A stretch of DNA of 64,000 bases from Polaribacter sp. HaHaR_3_91 (lineage in GTDB: Bacteria; Bacteroidota; Bacteroidia; Flavobacteriales; Flavobacteriaceae): positions 4,107,001-4,171,000 of the forward strand of contig NZ_CP058986.1 of assembly GCF_019278525.1 (NCBI RefSeq). Reading direction: 5' to 3'. The notes beneath the pieces were generated by a model that did not search any database, had not been told where the DNA came from, and was given only the letters and a program-made list of their open reading frames with translations. Shown here piece by piece: positions 60,006 to 64,000 of the stretch. How positions within the stretch are numbered: the stretch's first letter is position 1; each line of letters begins with the position of its first letter. The translations under genes and the position numbers were made by a program.

Positions 60006-60446
60006 TCATTTTTTATTAATTTTCAACCAGTTTTTGTCTGCTTTTATTTTTAAATCTTCAGCACCTTCTTCCTTCCATAACTCTAACGTATTTATTCCCC
60101 AAGAATTGTAGAATAGATATAATTTTCCATCTCTAATCTCAAATGTTTCCGGATCTATAGAAACCTTCTCTCCTTTTGCTCCAATTGCATATGCACAATA
60201 TCCTCCATAAGCAGGAACGTATTTTTTAGGTGATGTATTAAAAATTTCTAAATTCTCTTTTGATGAAAACTTAAATTGCACACCATCGTAATCTGCAACA
60301 AATCTTTTATCTCCTTTTACTGCGGTGTTGTTAAAATAAGAAACCACATCATACCCCTCTGCAACAAAACCTTTTTTGGTATTGTAATCTTGAGCATATA
60401 GTGAAGTGGAAATTATAAGAACTAAAAGTGTAATTATGTGTTTCAT
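60006..60446 (-). CDS. YHS domain-containing secreted protein
   Basis: A 146-residue exported protein with a signal peptide (KHIITLLVLIISTSLYAQ). The YHS-like domain covers about 20-110, with VAEGYDVVSYFNNTAVKGDKRF and the YGGYCAYAIGAKG segment that supplies a Cys. YHS domains are metal-linked in copper ATPases and others; metal binding here is unproven. It is divergent from the tyrS terminator region and downstream of the alpha/beta hydrolase. Confidence 0.88.
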   Translation of the reverse strand: MKHIITLLVLIISTSLYAQDYNTKKGFVAEGYDVVSYFNNTAVKGDKRFVADYDGVQFKFSSKENLEIFNTSPKKYVPAYGGYCAYAIGAKGEKVSIDPETFEIRDGKLYLFYNSWGINTLELWKEEGAEDLKIKADKNWLKINKK

Positions 60447-60499
60447 CGATTGTATTTTCTACATAGTCGCTGAAATTTTTGAGAAATTACAAATAAAAA

Positions 60500-61285
60500 T
60501 TAAGATATACAGGCTTTTATGAATTTTTTTAAAGTAATAATTAGTTCTGGAGTATTTTCAATATGACTCAAATGTCCGTCAGGAAAAATAATAAGTTCGG
60601 TATTTGTCTTTTTAGCCTCCACTTTAGAAGTTTCTAAATCTAAAACAAGATCTTTCTCACCAACAATTATCAATTTTTTAAAATTATTTTCAGCTAAAAC
60701 AGCATTGGTATTTAAGCGATTTTTCATTCCCTCATTCGCAGCAACATAACCTTGTAAAGAAGTCTGCATAGCTTCTTTTTTTACCACTTCTATTTCTTCT
60801 TTAAATTTTAATAAATTTTCTTGATTAAATAAATTTGAAATCGACATTCTTACCATGATTTCAAAATTATTCTGCACCATTTTATTTGCTCTTGTTCTTA
60901 TTTTTATCCGCTCTTCAGAATCTTTTTCAGAAGTCGAGTTTAATAAGCACAAGCCCTTTATTTTAGAAGGATTCATTTTGGAAATAACCAAAGAAATATA
61001 GCCTCCAAGAGAATGGCCAACCAAAATAAATTTCCTGATTTTCAAGTGTTTTAAAACAGCTTCTATAGTCTCTGAAAACAACTCCATAGAATGCACATAA
61101 CCCAAACAATCAGACTTCCCATGCCCTAATAAATCAATGGTAATTATTCTGTTTCTTTTAGTGAGTTCAGGTACAATTTTATCCCACATAGTGGAATTCT
61201 CTAAAAAACCATGTATGAGAACAACAACAGATCCTTTCCCTTGATCTGTATAAAAAATATTAGCGTTTTTGTAGACTAAAATCAT
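60500..61285 (-). CDS. Alpha/beta hydrolase
   Basis: A 261-residue hydrolase. The oxyanion stretch is VVLIHGFLENSTMW, the nucleophile elbow VGHSLGGYIS near residue 92, with acid in GEKDLVLD near 215 and His in PDGHLSHIEN near 240. There is no signal peptide, so it is cytoplasmic. It resembles esterase/haloperoxidase-type enzymes, with the substrate unknown. A -7 box lies about 5 bases before the ATG (61291-61298, minus), suggesting a leaderless mRNA. Confidence 0.9.
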   Translation of the reverse strand: MILVYKNANIFYTDQGKGSVVVLIHGFLENSTMWDKIVPELTKRNRIITIDLLGHGKSDCLGYVHSMELFSETIEAVLKHLKIRKFILVGHSLGGYISLVISKMNPSKIKGLCLLNSTSEKDSEERIKIRTRANKMVQNNFEIMVRMSISNLFNQENLLKFKEEIEVVKKEAMQTSLQGYVAANEGMKNRLNTNAVLAENNFKKLIIVGEKDLVLDLETSKVEAKKTNTELIIFPDGHLSHIENTPELIITLKKFIKACIS

Positions 61286-61290
61286 AGAAA

Positions 61291-61298
61291 CAAATATA
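61291..61298 (-). promoter_or_regulatory. Candidate -7 box of the alpha/beta hydrolase (leaderless spacing)
   Basis: The minus strand reads TATATTTG, ending 5 bases before the ATG at 61285. Confidence 0.5.
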
Positions 61299-61345
61299 GT
61301 GTTTGATTCGTTTTTAGAAATCTAAAACATCGTAAAACTATTTAC

Positions 61346-61353
61346 TATATTTG
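61346..61353 (+). promoter_or_regulatory. Candidate -7 box of the serine hydrolase
   Basis: TATATTTG (TAnnTTTG), 24 bases before ATG 61378. Confidence 0.5.
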
Positions 61354-61377
61354 GAGTAAATTCAACAACTTTATTAT

Positions 61378-62928
61378 ATGTTTCTTAAAAAAGCAATACT
61401 ACTCTCTCTTTTCCTTATTTCATTAACCTTAAACGCACAAATTAACGAGAAACAACTCGATAATTTAATAGAAGAAACCTTAAAAACTTTTGACGTTCCT
61501 GGTATTTCTGTCGGAATTTTAAAAGATGGAAAAATAGTCTACGCAAAAGGTCACGGAGTTCGTTCTTTAACCAACAAAAAAGACATGAATGAAAACACCT
61601 TGGTTGGTATTGCGTCTAATAGTAAGGGATTTACTTGTTTTGCTTTGGCAATGATGGTAGATGCAGGAAAATTAAATTGGGATGATAAAGTACGTAAACA
61701 CATTCCGGAATTTGAAATGTACGATGCTTGGATTAGCCAAAATATTACAGTTCGAGATTTAGTTACACACAGAAGTGGTTTAGATTTAGGGTCTGGAGAT
61801 TTAATGTTTTTTCCTGAAAACAATAATTTTACCACAGAGGACATCATTAAAAATGTAAAATATTTAAAACCATCGAGTAAATTTAGAACCGATTTTAAAT
61901 ATAACAACAATATGTTTATTGTTGCAGGAGAGGTTTTAAAACGTGTTAGCGGACTTACTTGGGAAGAGTTTATTGAAACTAAGATAATGAAACCCGTTGG
62001 TATGAACAACAGTAAAGCATCTTACAATAGAGTTACTAACAGAACAAATATTATTGATGCACACACAAGAACAGAAGAAAAAGTAATTCAAATTCCGCAT
62101 GATTGGAGCGATACTGCAAACCCAGCTGGTGGAATTATGAGTAACGTAAACGACATGTTAACTTGGGCAAATTTTTTAATGAATGATGCAGTTACCAAAA
62201 ACGGAGAGCGCTTGCTAAGTGAAACTCAATTTCATGAACTTTGGCAATTACAAACTCCTTTAAAAGTTGCTAAAGATGATTCTTATAATTCTAACTTTAG
62301 AGGCTACGGTTTGGGTTGGTTTGTAACCGATGTTAAAGGCGGACACAAACAAGTGTATCATACTGGTGGTTTATTGGGTACCGTTACTCAGTTTACTATG
62401 ATACCAGATTTAGATTTGGCAATTATCGTATTAACAAACCAAATGAACGGAAGTGCTTTTAACACCATTACAAATACGGTAAAAGACACTTATTTAGGTT
62501 ATGAAAACAGAAACTGGATCGAAAAACTAGGAACTAATAATACCAAGTATTTAAAATACAACGACAGTATAAAAGCAAGTGTTTATAATAAAGTTGCAGT
62601 AGCGAAAGCAGATAAAAGCTTGCCAAGACCTTCACAAATTGTAGGTACTTATAATGATGCTTGGTTTGGTAATATGACCATTTCTAATGATGGAAATTCT
62701 TACAGTATAAAATGTGAACGCTCTGCTACTTTATTTGGAGAATTATTGCCATACAACCAAACAACCTACGTTGCAAAATGGAACAATAGAAGTTATGATG
62801 CAGATGTTTTTGTACAATTTTCTTTTGATGAAAAAGGAAATACCACAGGAGCAACCATGAAATTTATTGCACCAATTACAGATTTCAGTTTCGACTTTAA
62901 TCATTTAAACTTTAAAAAAGTAAACTAA
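61378..62928 (+). CDS. Exported serine hydrolase, beta-lactamase/esterase family with DUF3471
   Basis: A 516-residue secreted protein of the beta-lactamase/penicillin-binding superfamily, with signal peptide (LKKAILLSLFLISLTLNAQ). The SxxK nucleophile is in ASNSKGFTC near residue 82. The Tyr-x-Asn motif is FKYNNNMFIVAGEVL near 177, and the H-x-G box is VYHTGGLLGTV near 327. A C-terminal DUF3471-like domain (about 415-516) begins PRPSQIVGTYND. It may be an esterase or peptidase rather than an antibiotic hydrolase. brnQ starts on the second base after the stop. Confidence 0.9.
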   Translation: MFLKKAILLSLFLISLTLNAQINEKQLDNLIEETLKTFDVPGISVGILKDGKIVYAKGHGVRSLTNKKDMNENTLVGIASNSKGFTCFALAMMVDAGKLNWDDKVRKHIPEFEMYDAWISQNITVRDLVTHRSGLDLGSGDLMFFPENNNFTTEDIIKNVKYLKPSSKFRTDFKYNNNMFIVAGEVLKRVSGLTWEEFIETKIMKPVGMNNSKASYNRVTNRTNIIDAHTRTEEKVIQIPHDWSDTANPAGGIMSNVNDMLTWANFLMNDAVTKNGERLLSETQFHELWQLQTPLKVAKDDSYNSNFRGYGLGWFVTDVKGGHKQVYHTGGLLGTVTQFTMIPDLDLAIIVLTNQMNGSAFNTITNTVKDTYLGYENRNWIEKLGTNNTKYLKYNDSIKASVYNKVAVAKADKSLPRPSQIVGTYNDAWFGNMTISNDGNSYSIKCERSATLFGELLPYNQTTYVAKWNNRSYDADVFVQFSFDEKGNTTGATMKFIAPITDFSFDFNHLNFKKVN

Positions 62929-62929
62929 A

Positions 62930-64000
62930 TTGAACAAAACAAGAGATATTTGGATTGCAGGTTTTGCATTATTTTCACTCTTTTTTGGGGCTGGAAATTT
63001 AATTTTACCACCAACTTTAGGTGTTAAATCTGGATCAGATTGGTGGATTGTTGTTTTAGGTTTTATCTTAACAGCCATCATTATTCCTATTTTTGCCATT
63101 TTTGCGCACGCAAGGCTACAAGGAACTTTGTACGATTTTGGCAAGAAAGTATCACCTGTTTTTAGTACTATTTTTTGTTTTTTAATTTACATTATAGCGG
63201 CGGCAATTCCATCACCAAGAACTGCTGCGGTTACTCATGAAATGGCAATTCAACCTTTTTTTGATTCACCTCCTATTTTAACAAGTATTGTTTACTTTGT
63301 TTTAGTGTTTATTTTTGCGGTAAATCGCTCTAAAATAATTAGTTTAATTGGTAAATTCTTAACGCCAATTATTGTAATAATTTTATTGGTCATTATTTCG
63401 ATTGCCTTTTTTACTTCTCCAGGAACCGTAAATCCATCATCCTTTAAAAACCCTTTTGTAGACGGAATTTTAGAAGGATATCAAACTTTTGATGCCATTG
63501 CAGGTGTTGTGGTTGGAGCCGTAATTATTATTTCTTTAGATTACAGCAATCACACAACTTTTTTAGAGAAAAGAACATTAATTAGAAAAGCGGGGTATAT
63601 ATCTGGGATTGGTTTGTTATTAATTTACGGAGGTTTAATTTTAAGCGGATCTTTATTCAGTGCTACGTTTACAGAAGATGCTACCAGAATTGAAATTTTA
63701 TCTGGTTTAAGTACTAAAACCTTAGGTAATTTAGGTACTACTTTTTTAAGTGTATTGGTTGCTTTAGCTTGTTTTACAACAGCAGTTGGTATTGTTACAG
63801 GAACTGCAGATTATATAAAAGGAATTTGCAACAATTCTAAAACGGCATATGTTATTACGGCTGCAATTGCTTCCATTGTTGGAATTATTGTTGGAAGCTA
63901 CAATGTTGGTTTTATTATTGATGTTGCCGTGCCTGCGTTAATGTTTGTCTACCCAATAACCATTATGCTGATTTTACTAAATGTGGTACCAGAAAAATAT
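62930..64000 (+). CDS. brnQ: Branched-chain amino acid transport protein BrnQ (3' end outside window)
   Basis: The first 357 codons are visible and the gene runs off the right edge. It is a multi-helix symporter with the LIVCS-family start IWIAGFALFSLFFGAGNLILPP (with the typical FFGAGNLI). It continues through several membrane helices, including an FDAIAGVVVGAVIIISLDY segment near residue 190. LIVCS transporters import leucine, isoleucine and valine with sodium or protons. It starts at TTG two bases after the serine hydrolase stop, with no ATG nearby, so the genes are probably coupled. Confidence 0.94.
   Translation, partial: MNKTRDIWIAGFALFSLFFGAGNLILPPTLGVKSGSDWWIVVLGFILTAIIIPIFAIFAHARLQGTLYDFGKKVSPVFSTIFCFLIYIIAAAIPSPRTAAVTHEMAIQPFFDSPPILTSIVYFVLVFIFAVNRSKIISLIGKFLTPIIVIILLVIISIAFFTSPGTVNPSSFKNPFVDGILEGYQTFDAIAGVVVGAVIIISLDYSNHTTFLEKRTLIRKAGYISGIGLLLIYGGLILSGSLFSATFTEDATRIEILSGLSTKTLGNLGTTFLSVLVALACFTTAVGIVTGTADYIKGICNNSKTAYVITAAIASIVGIIVGSYNVGFIIDVAVPALMFVYPITIMLILLNVVPEKY

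Noticed and set aside
59890..60111. Plus-strand frame downstream of tyrS
   Set aside because: It crosses the tyrS terminator and is the antisense shadow of the YHS gene.
61378..62928. Serine hydrolase as an antibiotic-resistance beta-lactamase
   Set aside because: It has DUF3471 and the broad esterase/peptidase layout; nothing indicates a lactam substrate.

Overview
The window is AT-rich, gene-dense DNA from a member of the Flavobacteriaceae (Bacteroidota). A Polaribacter- or Tenacibaculum-like marine organism is most likely. The evidence is the type IX secretion/gliding genes sprA and remB, the families DUF4270, DUF4271, DUF4296, DUF5686 and DUF3109, the family-typical gene orders (ruvA-sprA-gcvH; panC-panD-UPF0104...radA; hemD-DUF4271 / glycosyltransferase-GNAT-dihydroorotase-DUF4296), and many Bacteroidota -7 boxes (TAnnTTTG). 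Genus assignment is inference. No rRNA, tRNA, CRISPR array, phage or insertion sequence was seen.

Layout. 1-14.8 kb: a DUF5686 surface protein (cut by the window edge), malic enzyme, ruvA, the giant SprA translocon, gcvH, a VanZ-like protein, a TonB-like protein, a secreted hydrolase and a MORN-repeat protein. 14.9-15.6 kb: a decay patch with two previously intact genes now broken, a dodecin (two stops, one frameshift) and a DUF1304 membrane protein (one stop, duplicated start). 15.6-24 kb: MscS channel, TsaB, a TolC-like protein, then an eight-gene minus-strand respiratory cluster (heme O synthase, two cytochrome oxidase subunits III, subunit IV, a cysteine-poor thioredoxin-like protein, SCO, DUF420, a small CxxC protein). 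24-31.2 kb: remB, a hexapeptide acyltransferase, deoC, two more TonB-like proteins, DUF3109, MarC and a one-domain flavoprotein. 31.2-39.2 kb: a candidate C-rich small RNA and a signalling locus with a stand-alone receiver, a NarL-type regulator and a 2150-residue histidine kinase carrying eight PAS units repeated at an exact 426-bp period. 39.4-49.6 kb: glmS, DUF4270, a half-length glycogen synthase, panC-panD-UPF0104, a two-gene dehydrogenase module bracketed by direct repeats, and radA. 49.8-52.7 kb: an ArsR-type regulator with two matching operators, its permease, a small membrane protein and a lipoprotein. 52.8-64 kb: hemD, DUF4271, a polyprenol-phosphate mannosyltransferase-like protein, a GNAT, dihydroorotase, DUF4296, an epimerase, tyrS, a YHS protein, an alpha/beta hydrolase, a serine hydrolase and brnQ (cut by the window edge).

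How they work together. Most genes are housekeeping (cofactors, amino sugars, pyrimidines, respiration, DNA repair). Cell-surface biology is strong: SprA secretion, RemB gliding, TonB-like energy transduction. The most unusual items are the PAS-array kinase, the C-rich RNA candidate, the repeat-bracketed module, the shared TonB_C-like domain in three TonB proteins and RemB, and the two adjacent pseudogenes.
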